Position numbers and translations under genes: made by a program
Assembly (NCBI GenBank): GCA_964525945.1
Contig: CAZGKX010000035.1
Coordinates: 1-27,846, forward strand
Length of the DNA stretch: 27,846 bases
Source: CAZGKX01 sp964525945
GTDB taxonomy: Bacteria; Pseudomonadota; Gammaproteobacteria; Legionellales; Legionellaceae
Direction: 5' to 3'
Part shown: one piece after another, positions 1-7,645 of the stretch
Layout of the letters: every line of letters starts with the position of its first letter
Position numbering within the stretch: the first letter of the stretch is position 1
The notes under the pieces: generated by a model
What the model was told of the DNA's origin: nothing
Seen by the model: only the letters and a program-made list of their open reading frames with translations
Databases searched by the model: none

Positions 1-401
1 GATTAACCCATGCCTGGCTTTCAAGCTCACTGGCTATATCACCCCTGCAACAAATTCAATTTCTGCAACAAATAATTCATAAAAAATTACCCGTTAGCCC
101 CAAAGCATTGAACATGACCCAAGAGATTTTGTATAGCCAAGAATTAGCGGGAGGTTGGAAATTGTATGGAAAAACAGGGAGTGGTCGCCAATTAACAGCA
201 GACAAAAGCCAAAAGCTACCGTTGCAACACGGCTGGTTTGTAGGTTGGATCGAAAAAAATGGCCGTGTCATCACCTTTGTGGACCATATTACCGATAGTG
301 AGGAGAAAACCAATTTTGCCAGTTTTAGAGCGAGGAGTGATGCATTGAATCAATTGTTTTACCTGATCAATGCATTGGAAAAAGAACAACTTATCCCATA
401 A
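1..401 (+). CDS. Class D (OXA-type) beta-lactamase, C-terminal part
   Basis: The frame is open from base 3 to the stop at 399-401 and its start lies left of the window. The visible part of about 132 residues begins with a WLSSSLAISPLQQIQFL stretch, like the FWLE..LKISP..Q..FL region before the last catalytic motif of class D serine beta-lactamases. It then has LYGKTGSG, the KTG box, and GWFVGWIEK, the usual GW(Y/F)VGW strand after it. Known members hydrolyse penicillins and some cephalosporins or carbapenems in the periplasm. The catalytic STxK and SxV motifs are outside the window, so activity cannot be judged. Its last 11 bases overlap the convergent 3' end of coaE. An internal TTG at 108 is not a credible start because homology continues upstream. 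Confidence 0.85.
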   Translation, partial: LTHAWLSSSLAISPLQQIQFLQQIIHKKLPVSPKALNMTQEILYSQELAGGWKLYGKTGSGRQLTADKSQKLPLQHGWFVGWIEKNGRVITFVDHITDSEEKTNFASFRARSDALNQLFYLINALEKEQLIP

Positions 402-995
402 ATTGGATGCTGTGATCAAGGTACAATTGGTGCAGTTTTGCGATGCTCTCCCGCAACGCTATCAAAGACCCGTCATTGATGATGACATCATCGGCGAATG
501 CTCGTAGCGTTGCTTCATCAGCTTGTGTTGCTATAATCGCCAATGACTGCTGTCTTGAACTATTATCACGTTCTTTCAATCGCCTGATTTTATCCTCGAG
601 TGGGGCTAAAACCAACAGCACACGGTTTAGATNNNNNNNNNNGTTTTATCAGTGAGCAAAGGTATTTCAATGACACAATAAGGGCTGGTGCAAACAGCAA
701 TGGCCCGTTGGATAGCCTCACGAATAAGAGGGTGTAACAATTGTTCCAACCAAACACGGTGCGCCGCGTTCGTAAAGATCAATTCGCGAAGTTGGGCGCG
801 ATTGATTTCACCAGATGCAGTTAATAGGGTTTCGCCAAATTTTTTTACAATATAGCCATGAGCGGCCTGCCCTTTCAATGTCAATTCTTTCGCTATTTTA
901 TCAGCACTAATGATGTCTATGCCCAATTGCAAAAATTCGTTAGCGACCGTCGATTTTCCACTCGCTATCGTTCCTGTTAAACCGATACAAAACAT
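391..995 (-). CDS. coaE: Dephospho-CoA kinase, interrupted by an N gap
   Basis: CoaE phosphorylates the 3'-hydroxyl of dephospho-CoA, the last step of coenzyme A synthesis, in the cytosol. The N-terminal half (995 down to the gap) starts MFCIGLTGTIASGKS with the Walker A P-loop and continues through IEIPLLTDK, the conserved loop of the family. The C-terminal half (about 630 to 391) has LNRVLLVLAP, RLKERDNSSRQQ and ADDVIINDGS, all typical of the CoaE C-terminus. The halves are joined by ten N at 633-642. As written they are in different frames, so the true gap length is probably not ten (8 or 11 would restore the frame). Total length near 200 residues fits the family. The start is three bases after the preceding leftward gene's stop, so the two may be cotranscribed. 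Confidence 0.9.
633..642. other. Assembly gap (10 N) inside coaE
   Basis: A run of ten N. The coaE reading frame does not continue in register across it, so ten is probably a placeholder and not the true length. Confidence 0.95.
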
Positions 996-998
996 ACT

Positions 999-1433
999 TT
1001 ATGGCCACTCTTTGTTTAAATTGGTGCACGTGATTAAATTGATGTAACAGCTACCCGGTACGGCGCTGTTGGCTTGGCAATACGCTTTAGCCGCCAGGGC
1101 TGCATCATCACGATTGGCGTACGCATTGCTTTGCCATGTTTTTGCGTGCTGATCCAATGCCGTGCATTGCCACAATGGTTTAGTGCTTTTGCCGTTGATG
1201 AATTGTTCACACGCTTCTTTGGCTGCTTTGCATGTTTTGGGTATGTCGCTTTGCTTTTTGCAAGCATCGTAAGCATTGTTGGCTGCTACGCGCTCGTACA
1301 CATCTTTGGCAATCCACTCATGGCCGGTTTGATCGGTGGTGATACACTCCCAATAAACACTAGGAGCAACAAGCCCTACCGCGCAGGCCCCTGAAGAAAT
1401 AAAGAAACCCGTTAAAAAAAGACAACACTTCAT
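999..1433 (-). CDS. Small secreted protein with two cysteine-rich repeats, function unknown
   Basis: I do not recognise a named family. The start is taken at the ATG giving MKCCLFLTGFFISSGACAVG, a short positive and hydrophobic signal peptide; an ATG four codons upstream (1445) is also possible. The mature part consists of two tandem units of about 50 residues. Each has the pattern W-x-C-x4-D-x4-x-W, then an Ala-rich helix ending in C, then P-x-x-C and a last C: WECITTDQTGHEWIA and WQCTALDQHAKTWQS are the two openings. Four cysteines per unit suggest two disulfides each in the periplasm or outside the cell. It lies between bioA and coaE on the same strand, three bases before coaE. A cell-surface or periplasmic role is inference. 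Confidence 0.6.
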   Translation of the reverse strand: MKCCLFLTGFFISSGACAVGLVAPSVYWECITTDQTGHEWIAKDVYERVAANNAYDACKKQSDIPKTCKAAKEACEQFINGKSTKPLWQCTALDQHAKTWQSNAYANRDDAALAAKAYCQANSAVPGSCYINLITCTNLNKEWP

Positions 1434-1454
1434 TCCATTCTCCAACTTAATTTC

Positions 1455-1479
1455 GAGCCGCGACCGTAAGGGAGCGGAG
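1455..1479. repeat. REP-like interspersed repeat, copy 1
   Basis: GAGCCGCGACCGTAAGG followed by GAGCGGA. The same sequence with one change occurs again at 22550-22573 in the same orientation (23 of 24 bases identical). It contains short inverted CCGC/GCGG arms. This copy sits in the 36-base space between the bioA stop codon and the next leftward gene. Confidence 0.6.
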
Positions 1480-1481
1480 CT

Positions 1482-2807
1482 TTAAAGTGCGCCACAAGAT
1501 ACGCTCTCAATGGCTTCTAATGTAATCTTAGCCAATTTCGCAATGGTTTGCTCATCGGTTGTTAAAGGAGGAAGCCAGTACAAAGTATTGCCTAAAGGTC
1601 TTAATAAAGCGCCGCGTGCCAAAGCTTCTTGTGCAAAGCGAAAACCGAAACGTGGTACCGTCGACGAAGAAAATTCCGCAGCAACAATAGCCCCTATGCC
1701 ACGCACATTATGGAGTGCGCCTGTTTTTTCCGCAATTTCAGAAAAATAATGTGACATGCATTGGCCTAATTGTACAGCCTGCTGGTTGATGTCTTCTGCG
1801 ATCATGGTTTTTAACGTTGCCAAGGCTGCACTCACAGCCAAAGCATTACCACTGTACGTGTGTGAATGCAAAAACGCTTTACTGGGGTCGGTTTCTTGGT
1901 AAAAAAGCTCATAAACGCTGTGATCGATAAGCACGCAGCTTAATGGAATACTGCCAGACGTTAAACCTTTTGAAAGGCAAATCATATCAGCTTCAACACC
2001 GGCGTGGTCAGCAGCAAACCAAGCGCCCGTTCTTCCCAGTCCTGTCATGATTTCATCGGCGATGATATAAACCCCATTTTTTTTCGCCCAATGGGCAAGT
2101 TTGCTTAAAAAAGCTGCGCTGTAACACCGCATACCTCCCGCCCCTTGTACGATGGGTTCTAAAATGAGGGCGCAGGCAGTGTGCTTGACGGTTTCCAGTC
2201 CTTGCTCAATCACCGCCCATTCCTTTTCACATGAATGCCATAACGGGTCGTTAGGGCTTTGCACATAAGGCATATGCTCGATGAAATGGCACGGTATGCT
2301 CATTTGGCTAAAAGGGGCTTTGTAAAGGCCTAAATCACTGACACCGAGTGCGGCCAATGTTTCACCGTGATAACCGTTGCATAACGCAATAAAATGATTG
2401 CGTTGAGGCTGGCCTTTTATTTGCGCCGCTTGCAACGCCAATTTTAAAGCAATTTCTACAGCACACGATCCATCGCTGGCAAAAAACAAATGTTGCTTGC
2501 CACTTAAGCGATGAAGCAGTTCGCCTAATTCCACAATGTTAGGATGGGTGGTGGTGGCGCCGATCACATGTTCAAACTGTTGCAATTGCGCTGCAATGGC
2601 AGCAATGACAGCAGGGTGACCATGCCCCAATGATTTGCACCACCAACTGGAAATGCCATCGATGATAGGTCCGCGATCCGTGTAAAGATAACTCCCTTTG
2701 GCGTGTTGAATGATCAGAGGGGGGGATTGTTCAAAATCTTTCAAGTGAGAGCACGGATGCCATATGTGTTTTAAATCACGTTGTATTAATTCTATTTGGT
2801 TAACCAT
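1482..2807 (-). CDS. bioA: Adenosylmethionine-8-amino-7-oxononanoate aminotransferase
   Basis: BioA transfers an amino group from S-adenosylmethionine to 7-keto-8-aminopelargonate, giving 7,8-diaminopelargonate in biotin synthesis. It is a class III PLP aminotransferase. The protein shows HIWHPCSH near the N-terminus, ISSWWCKSLGHGHP, FFASDGSCAVEIALK, the IADEIMTGLGRTG motif and LSKGLTSGSIPL with the PLP lysine. I choose the ATG at 2807 (441 residues), which leaves a normal leader before HIWHP; a TTG at 2828 would add seven residues but lies within the BirA operator. No Shine-Dalgarno sequence is seen before the ATG, and the operator covers the start codon itself. It is divergent from bioB, as in enterobacteria. 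Confidence 0.95.
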   Translation of the reverse strand: MVNQIELIQRDLKHIWHPCSHLKDFEQSPPLIIQHAKGSYLYTDRGPIIDGISSWWCKSLGHGHPAVIAAIAAQLQQFEHVIGATTTHPNIVELGELLHRLSGKQHLFFASDGSCAVEIALKLALQAAQIKGQPQRNHFIALCNGYHGETLAALGVSDLGLYKAPFSQMSIPCHFIEHMPYVQSPNDPLWHSCEKEWAVIEQGLETVKHTACALILEPIVQGAGGMRCYSAAFLSKLAHWAKKNGVYIIADEIMTGLGRTGAWFAADHAGVEADMICLSKGLTSGSIPLSCVLIDHSVYELFYQETDPSKAFLHSHTYSGNALAVSAALATLKTMIAEDINQQAVQLGQCMSHYFSEIAEKTGALHNVRGIGAIVAAEFSSSTVPRFGFRFAQEALARGALLRPLGNTLYWLPPLTTDEQTIAKLAKITLEAIESVSCGAL

Positions 2808-2828
2808 TTTTTTATTTTTGGTTGACAA
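2797..2828. promoter_or_regulatory. Probable BirA (biotin repressor) operator
   Basis: TGGTTAACC at 2797-2805, 14 bases of spacer, then GGTTGACAA at 2820-2828. This matches the known proteobacterial BirA site TTGTWAACC-N14/15-GGTTWACAA at 8 of 9 positions in each half, with correct spacing. It lies between divergent bioA and bioB, overlapping the bioA start codon (2805-2807) and the bioB -35 box (2822-2827). Biotin-loaded BirA bound here would block both directions. Confidence 0.85.
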
Positions 2829-2849
2829 TCGATGCGGTCACTTTATCAT
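2822..2849 (+). promoter_or_regulatory. bioB promoter
   Basis: Consensus -35 TTGACA at 2822-2827, 16-base spacer, and TATCAT at 2844-2849 as -10. The -35 box is part of the right half of the BirA operator. Transcription would start about 25 bases before the bioB ATG. Confidence 0.7.
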
Positions 2850-2880
2850 GTTGCTCAATAATCCGAAACGAGAGAAATAC

Positions 2881-3855
2881 ATGACAGTGCAATCTGAGCG
2901 GTGGACCATTGGTGATATTACTGCTATTTACGAACAACCTTTTAATGATTTGTTATTTGCGGCGCAGACGATGCATCGCCAGCATCATAATCCGAATGCG
3001 TTGCAGCTAGCGACCTTGCTGAGCATCAAAACAGGAGCATGCCCAGAGGATTGTGGTTATTGTTCACAAAGCGGTCATCACAATACAGCGCTTGAAAAAG
3101 AAAAATTAATGAACGTAGCGGATGTGTTGCTGCGTGCTGAAGAGGCAAAAGCAGGGGGAGCAACGCGTTTTTGCATGGGTGCTGCATGGCGTTGTCCGCC
3201 TGCTAAAGTCATGCCCGAACTTGCTGCCATGATCAACGGGGTCAAAGCAATGGGGTTGGAGACTTGCATGACCCTAGGCATGCTTACGCCTGCGCAAGCA
3301 GCTGAATTAAAAACGGCGGGTTTGGATTATTACAATCATAACATCGATACGTCACCGAGTTATTACGATAAAGTTGTCACCACTCGAAAATTTAGCGATC
3401 GTTTAGAAACGTTGGAAAATGTGCGCCAGGCAGGGATAAATGTTTGCTGCGGCGGTATTTTAGGACTCGGCGAAACGCGGGCTGATCGCATTGAATTTTT
3501 GCAAACGTTGGCAAATTTGGAGATTCCACCTGAAAGTGTGCCGATCAATCGACTCATTCCTGTTGCTGGAACGCCATTGGCAGAAGAAAAACAAGTGGAA
3601 GGGATAGAGTTAGTACGAACAATTGCCACGGCACGTTTATTAATGCCTAAAAGTAAGGTGCGTTTAACGGCAGGGCGTACAGAAATGAGTGATGAATTGC
3701 AAGCATTGTGTTTTTTTGCTGGCGCAAATTCGGTCTTTATTGGTGATAAATTGCTGACTGAAGCCAATCCTCAACGCCAGAAGGATCACATCCTTTTTCA
3801 AAAGTTGGGTTTGGAATCTTGCACAGTGATGAACACGGATAATTCATACGGTTGA
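2881..3855 (+). CDS. bioB: Biotin synthase (radical SAM)
   Basis: BioB inserts sulfur into dethiobiotin to make biotin. The radical-SAM [4Fe-4S] motif is C-P-E-D-C-G-Y-C within GACPEDCGYCSQSGHH. The second [2Fe-2S] cluster ligands are also present: cysteines in RFCMGAAWRCP, ETCMTLGML and GINVCCGGILGLGE, and the arginine in LTAGRTEMS. The product is 324 residues, near the usual 320-350. The frame is open back to 2764, but the start at 2881 has a GAGAG ribosome binding site and fits family N-termini; the upstream extension would run through the operator and promoter. It is the only biotin gene on the right arm of the operator; the next gene, 57 bases on, is a phosphatase. Confidence 0.96.
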   Translation: MTVQSERWTIGDITAIYEQPFNDLLFAAQTMHRQHHNPNALQLATLLSIKTGACPEDCGYCSQSGHHNTALEKEKLMNVADVLLRAEEAKAGGATRFCMGAAWRCPPAKVMPELAAMINGVKAMGLETCMTLGMLTPAQAAELKTAGLDYYNHNIDTSPSYYDKVVTTRKFSDRLETLENVRQAGINVCCGGILGLGETRADRIEFLQTLANLEIPPESVPINRLIPVAGTPLAEEKQVEGIELVRTIATARLLMPKSKVRLTAGRTEMSDELQALCFFAGANSVFIGDKLLTEANPQRQKDHILFQKLGLESCTVMNTDNSYG

Positions 3856-3881
3856 TTGTTTTCAAAAATCTAGTCTATATT
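3852..3881 (+). promoter_or_regulatory. Weak candidate promoter for the phosphatase-inositol cluster
   Basis: TTGATT at 3852-3857, 18-base spacer, TATATT at 3876-3881. It overlaps the end of bioB and precedes the AAGGGA ribosome binding site of the phosphatase gene. The match is only moderate, and readthrough from bioB is also possible. Confidence 0.35.
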
Positions 3882-3912
3882 GTAATTTATTAGTGAGGAT
3901 AAAAAGGGATTT

Positions 3913-4776
3913 TTGTTGAACACGCCTGAATTGAATGAGGTGATCAATTTGACTTGGCAACACGGTGAGCAAATGAATGATCACCTCCGTGCCAATGAAG
4001 AAGTCATGCGCCTTATTCAAGAATCCCCGCAGAGTCGTTGGGAACGGCCAGCCTTGCACCGGGCCACGGGGAATAAACAAATTTATGATCCTTTATTTCC
4101 AACCTACAATGCCAATCGTATCAGTGGCAGCAACTATATTGCGGCAGAAGGTCCCAATGATATAGGACTTGATGGCCAGCCTATCTGTGGTTGCATGGCT
4201 CGCTTTCTGGAAAATACAGTCTTTAATGAAACTTATCCAGTCCAATTAATATTGGCGATTGGCCAATCCGGAAATGCGACGATCCGGGGTGATTTTACGC
4301 ATTATTTTGCAGCAGGATCGCATGTTTTTCCAGTTGCTGAACGCCCACTTTCTTATCGCGTGGAATCCAATTTAATCAACAATCGCTTGAATGCTTACGC
4401 GCTCAGGGTGGAACACCCCAATGGCAACAGAAAAAATATTCAAGTGCTTTGGTTACCTGTCCGTGATTTGCAACCCATACCCAATCACACCCAAGCCCTC
4501 GCTATTCTCGCTTATATTTATCGGCGCGCTTGTTACGAACCGGTGCTGATACACTGTGCTGCGGGTGTTGGGCGAACTGGGGTTGTTGTCTTCATCTTTA
4601 AAATTTTAGATCACTACGAAGCGATTTTTGCCAAGAACGATGCTAAAAATATTGCGGGTCAATTGCGGGATTTATTAACGACAATTCGCCAAACCCGTCC
4701 CGCTTTTATTACAACCAAAAAACAACTGGAATCTGCTGTTCAATGTGCGATTGATATTTATCATCTTAAGGATTAG
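3913..4776 (+). CDS. Classical-type protein tyrosine phosphatase
   Basis: The protein of 287 residues has the Cys-dependent phosphatase signature HCAAGVGRTG with catalytic Cys215 and Arg221 (HCx5R). SNYIAAEGP corresponds to the YIATQGP strand of classical PTPs, and LPVRDLQPIP sits where the WPD acid loop is expected. There is no signal peptide. The start is a TTG at 3913 after AAGGGA; an ATG at 3973 after GGTGAG is a plausible alternative 20 residues shorter. Two bases separate its stop from the start of inositol-3-phosphate synthase, so they are very likely one operon. In intracellular pathogens such enzymes are often secreted effectors, but this genetic linkage also permits dephosphorylation of an inositol-phosphate intermediate. 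Both are inferences. Confidence 0.85.
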   Translation: MLNTPELNEVINLTWQHGEQMNDHLRANEEVMRLIQESPQSRWERPALHRATGNKQIYDPLFPTYNANRISGSNYIAAEGPNDIGLDGQPICGCMARFLENTVFNETYPVQLILAIGQSGNATIRGDFTHYFAAGSHVFPVAERPLSYRVESNLINNRLNAYALRVEHPNGNRKNIQVLWLPVRDLQPIPNHTQALAILAYIYRRACYEPVLIHCAAGVGRTGVVVFIFKILDHYEAIFAKNDAKNIAGQLRDLLTTIRQTRPAFITTKKQLESAVQCAIDIYHLKD

Positions 4777-4778
4777 CC

Positions 4779-5894
4779 ATGAATAAAATTAAAATTGCAG
4801 TGGTGGGGTTGGGGAATTGTGCCAGTTCATTGATTCAAGGCATTGAATATTATCGACATAAAAAAATAGATGAAATGTTTGGTTTAATGCACCATGCCGT
4901 GGGTGGGTACACTGCGGGTGATATTGAGGTGGTTGCTGCATTTGATATCGACGAACGCAAAGTAGGGCGCGATGTTGCGGAGGCAATTTTTGCGCCGCCG
5001 AATTGTACGCACGTATTTTGTGAGGGTGTGCCTGCGACCGGTGTGACCGTGCACATGGGAAATATCTTAGATGGTGTGGCGCCTCATATGTTAAAGCACG
5101 ACATCAACCGCCGTTTCAGTCCAGCGCAATGTGCCGAACCCACCTTGGATGAAGTCGTGCATTTGTTGAAACAGTCTGGTGCAGATTTATTGGTTAATTA
5201 TTTACCGGTAGGCTCCCAAGAAGCGACGTTTTTTTACACGCGTTGCGCATTGGAAGCAGGTATTGGCATGATCAATTGCATCCCAGTGTTCATTGCCAGC
5301 GATCCAAAATGGGCAAGTCAATTTGAAGAAAAGAATTTGCCCCTTATTGGCGATGATGTGAAATCGCAAGTAGGAGCGACCATTGTTCATCGTGTATTGT
5401 GCGATTTATTTAAAAAAAGAGGGGTGACTATTAAGCGCACGTACCAACTGAACACCGGTGGTAACACTGATTTTTTAAACATGCTGGATAGAAATCGCCT
5501 GGCGTATAAGAAAATTTCTAAAACCAAAGCTGTGCAGTCGGCATTAGCAACACCCTTGGTGGATGATGATATCCATGTGGGTCCGAGCGATTATGTGCCC
5601 TGGCAAAATGACAATAAAGTGTGTTTCATTCGTATTGAGGGGGAGCTTTTCGGCGGTGTGCCTATGCACCTTGAAATGCGTTTATCCGTGGAAGATTCAC
5701 CCAACTCCGCAGGCATTGTGATTGATATGATTCGGTGCATGAAACTGGCTTTGGATCGCCAACAAGGAGGTGTTCTCTATACACCATCGGCTTATTTTTG
5801 CAAACACCCTCCTCAACAAATCAATGACGACAAAGCGTGGCAAGAATTGCAAACATTTATAGAAGAAGCGGCCGAACCCCGCAATGATCGTTAA
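4779..5894 (+). CDS. ino1: Inositol-3-phosphate synthase, actinobacterial type
   Basis: This NAD-dependent isomerase converts glucose 6-phosphate to 1D-myo-inositol 3-phosphate. It has the Rossmann motif VGLGNCASSLIQG at the N-terminus, VNYLPVGSQEA, PVFIASDPKWA, GDDVKSQVGATI, LNTGGNTDFLNML, KKISKTKAV, HVGPSDYVPW and DSPNSAGIVIDMIR. All closely match, in order, what I know of Mycobacterium tuberculosis Ino1, and the length (371) is nearly the same. The longer eukaryotic form is a worse match. An AAGGA ribosome binding site precedes the ATG, which starts two bases after the phosphatase stop. De novo inositol synthesis is uncommon in Gammaproteobacteria, so horizontal acquisition is likely. It supplies the acceptor for the MshA-like glycosyltransferase found 5 kb downstream. 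Confidence 0.95.
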   Translation: MNKIKIAVVGLGNCASSLIQGIEYYRHKKIDEMFGLMHHAVGGYTAGDIEVVAAFDIDERKVGRDVAEAIFAPPNCTHVFCEGVPATGVTVHMGNILDGVAPHMLKHDINRRFSPAQCAEPTLDEVVHLLKQSGADLLVNYLPVGSQEATFFYTRCALEAGIGMINCIPVFIASDPKWASQFEEKNLPLIGDDVKSQVGATIVHRVLCDLFKKRGVTIKRTYQLNTGGNTDFLNMLDRNRLAYKKISKTKAVQSALATPLVDDDIHVGPSDYVPWQNDNKVCFIRIEGELFGGVPMHLEMRLSVEDSPNSAGIVIDMIRCMKLALDRQQGGVLYTPSAYFCKHPPQQINDDKAWQELQTFIEEAAEPRNDR

Positions 5895-5914
5895 CCATTC
5901 TTCCTGTAAAATGT

Positions 5915-6880
5915 ATGTTAACCATACGTGAAATGTCTTTGACGAGCATAGGTGAAAACACGTGGCGCCAGTTGGTCATGAACAGCCAGAGCGCTACGTT
6001 TTTTCAGACTTACGGATGGATAAATCTTTGGTTACAGCATTTTGAACACACCCTTGATCGATCTCTAGTTTTTGCAATTTATGAAAACGATGTGTTAATT
6101 GGGATTGCTCCCTTTGCGGTTAAAAACAATTGCATTGAATTTTTAACCCTGACCGCGGTCGATACTGGTGATACCCTGGCAGATTTTGGAGACATCATTG
6201 TTCTGCCTTCGAAAGAAGAAAGGGTTTGGACAATAATTATCGAACAATTGATGACCTTAAAAGAAACGTTGGGTTATTCCATTAAACTCAATTACTTAAA
6301 TTCACAATCGAGCAGTTTCTCACTGTTACAAAAAATGGCATTGGGGGGCTTAGACCAGGTGGATGTTGCGCCAAAATTAATTCTTCCTGACGATTGGAAT
6401 GTGTATTTAAGCGAACTATCGTCGCACGATCGTCACGAATTAAAGCGTAAATTAAAAATTGGGTGGACAGAGGGGTTGGCGATGCATGTGTCAGTGGGAG
6501 AGCAGGAGGGATGGCATGCATATTCCCGTCTGATTAAAGGGGCCAATTCGATCAAACAAACGTTTTATTCTAAAAATATACAGTCTTTTTTTTCTGAGTT
6601 AACGTTCCTGCAAGGCACGGTGTTGTATTTTTTAAAATTGGACACCGAGATAATAGCGTCTTTGATCGCTTTTGATTATAAAAATCAGGTATTGGCTTAT
6701 AACTCCGCATTTGATGTGAATTTTAGGCGACTTTCACCGGGAGTGGTGTTGTTTGGCTTGGTCATTCAGCACGCCATTGAAGACAAGAAAAATGGATTTG
6801 ATTTTTTGCGCGGTGATGAAACTTATAAATACATGCTAGGCGGCGTTGATCAACCGTTGTTTTGTTTGAAAAATGAATAA
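5915..6880 (+). CDS. CelD/BcsL-type GNAT acyltransferase (FemAB-like fold)
   Basis: A protein of 321 residues with the Acetyltransf_6 (CelD/BcsL) pattern. The N-terminal half contains FFQTYGWINLWLQHF, IGIAPFAV and ADFGDIIV. The C-terminal half has SSHDRHELKRKLK, IASLIAFDYKNQVLAYNSAF, LSPGVVLFGLVIQHAI and FDFLRGDETYKYMLGG, the family's closing signature. Members of this superfamily transfer acyl groups, and the related FemX-type proteins transfer amino acids from aminoacyl-tRNA; the substrate here is unknown. It is cytosolic with no signal peptide. The gene lies 20 bases after inositol synthase and 21 before the deacetylase. The ATG at 5915 has no clear Shine-Dalgarno sequence; an ATG at 5933 is an alternative. 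It could acylate the amine freed by the deacetylase. Confidence 0.8.
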   Translation: MLTIREMSLTSIGENTWRQLVMNSQSATFFQTYGWINLWLQHFEHTLDRSLVFAIYENDVLIGIAPFAVKNNCIEFLTLTAVDTGDTLADFGDIIVLPSKEERVWTIIIEQLMTLKETLGYSIKLNYLNSQSSSFSLLQKMALGGLDQVDVAPKLILPDDWNVYLSELSSHDRHELKRKLKIGWTEGLAMHVSVGEQEGWHAYSRLIKGANSIKQTFYSKNIQSFFSELTFLQGTVLYFLKLDTEIIASLIAFDYKNQVLAYNSAFDVNFRRLSPGVVLFGLVIQHAIEDKKNGFDFLRGDETYKYMLGGVDQPLFCLKNE

Positions 6881-6901
6881 AATTCCAGCAAGGAGCTCAA
6901 A

Positions 6902-7645
6902 ATGAAACGATTGTTGATTGTCATGGCTCACCCAGATGATGAAAGTTTTGGCCCTTCCGGCACGCTCGCTTTATACGCCAATCAGGGTGTTGACGTGCAT
7001 TTGCTGTGTGTTACCAATGGTGATGCCAGTGAGACTGTGATTGCGGGACAAGCATCCCTGAGCACCAAGGCGCGTAAGAAAGCACTCACCTTAACTCGCC
7101 AGCAAGAGGTTAAACGGGCTGCTGCCATTATTGGGATTTCTCACATTGATTTTTTAAATTACCCGGATGGACAACTTTGCAATGCGCTTTATCACGCGAT
7201 TGCGAAACAGATCATTGATAAAATTGACTATTTTTCACCGCAGGTGATCATTGCCCCAGAACCCCAAGGCATCACCGGCCATCTCGACCACATTGCTGTT
7301 TCGATGATCACCACTTATGCATTTTTACATAGCTTGCATGCAAAAAAGTTATATTATGTTTGTTTGCCTCAATCGATCGTGAATTTAACCGAGCATGAAA
7401 ATTATTTTGTCTATTTCCCTCCCGGTTATACGGATGCAGCGATTACTACACGCATTGATTACAGCTTATTTGAACATAAAAAAATTGCAGCCATGCAACA
7501 ACATGTCAGTCAACTCACTGATGCCAGTTACTTGATTGATCGAATGAAATCCACACCCAAAGTGGATCATTTTATTTTGGCAAAGCACCGTGATTGTGAG
7601 GTGATGTTGCCTGAAAATGATTTATTTGCGGGGTTAGATGAATGA
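6902..7645 (+). CDS. PIG-L/LmbE family zinc N-deacetylase, MshB-like
   Basis: The protein of 247 residues opens MKRLLIVMAHPDDESFGPSG, the PIG-L motif AHPDDE carrying two zinc ligands and the catalytic aspartate. The second metal motif is GHLDH (HxDH). Known family members remove the acetyl group from GlcNAc linked to inositol (MshB in mycothiol, PIG-L in GPI anchors) or to malate (BshB in bacillithiol). A strong AAGGAG ribosome binding site lies seven bases before the ATG. Its last bases overlap the next gene by ATGA, so translation is coupled. Because inositol-3-phosphate synthase is in the same cluster, GlcNAc-inositol or its phosphate is the most economical substrate; this is inference from context. 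Confidence 0.9.
   Translation: MKRLLIVMAHPDDESFGPSGTLALYANQGVDVHLLCVTNGDASETVIAGQASLSTKARKKALTLTRQQEVKRAAAIIGISHIDFLNYPDGQLCNALYHAIAKQIIDKIDYFSPQVIIAPEPQGITGHLDHIAVSMITTYAFLHSLHAKKLYYVCLPQSIVNLTEHENYFVYFPPGYTDAAITTRIDYSLFEHKKIAAMQQHVSQLTDASYLIDRMKSTPKVDHFILAKHRDCEVMLPENDLFAGLDE

Noticed and set aside
2764..2880. 39-residue N-terminal extension of BioB
   Set aside because: It would translate the BirA operator and promoter region; the ATG at 2881 has a ribosome binding site and fits the family start.
3363..3767. 134-residue frame antisense to bioB
   Set aside because: Shadow of a strongly conserved gene with no ribosome binding site or known domain.
3913..4776. Inositol hexakisphosphate phosphatase (PTP-like phytase)
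   Set aside because: The active-site loop HCAAGVGRTG and YIAAEGP strand fit classical PTPs better than phytases of the HCEAGVGRT type.
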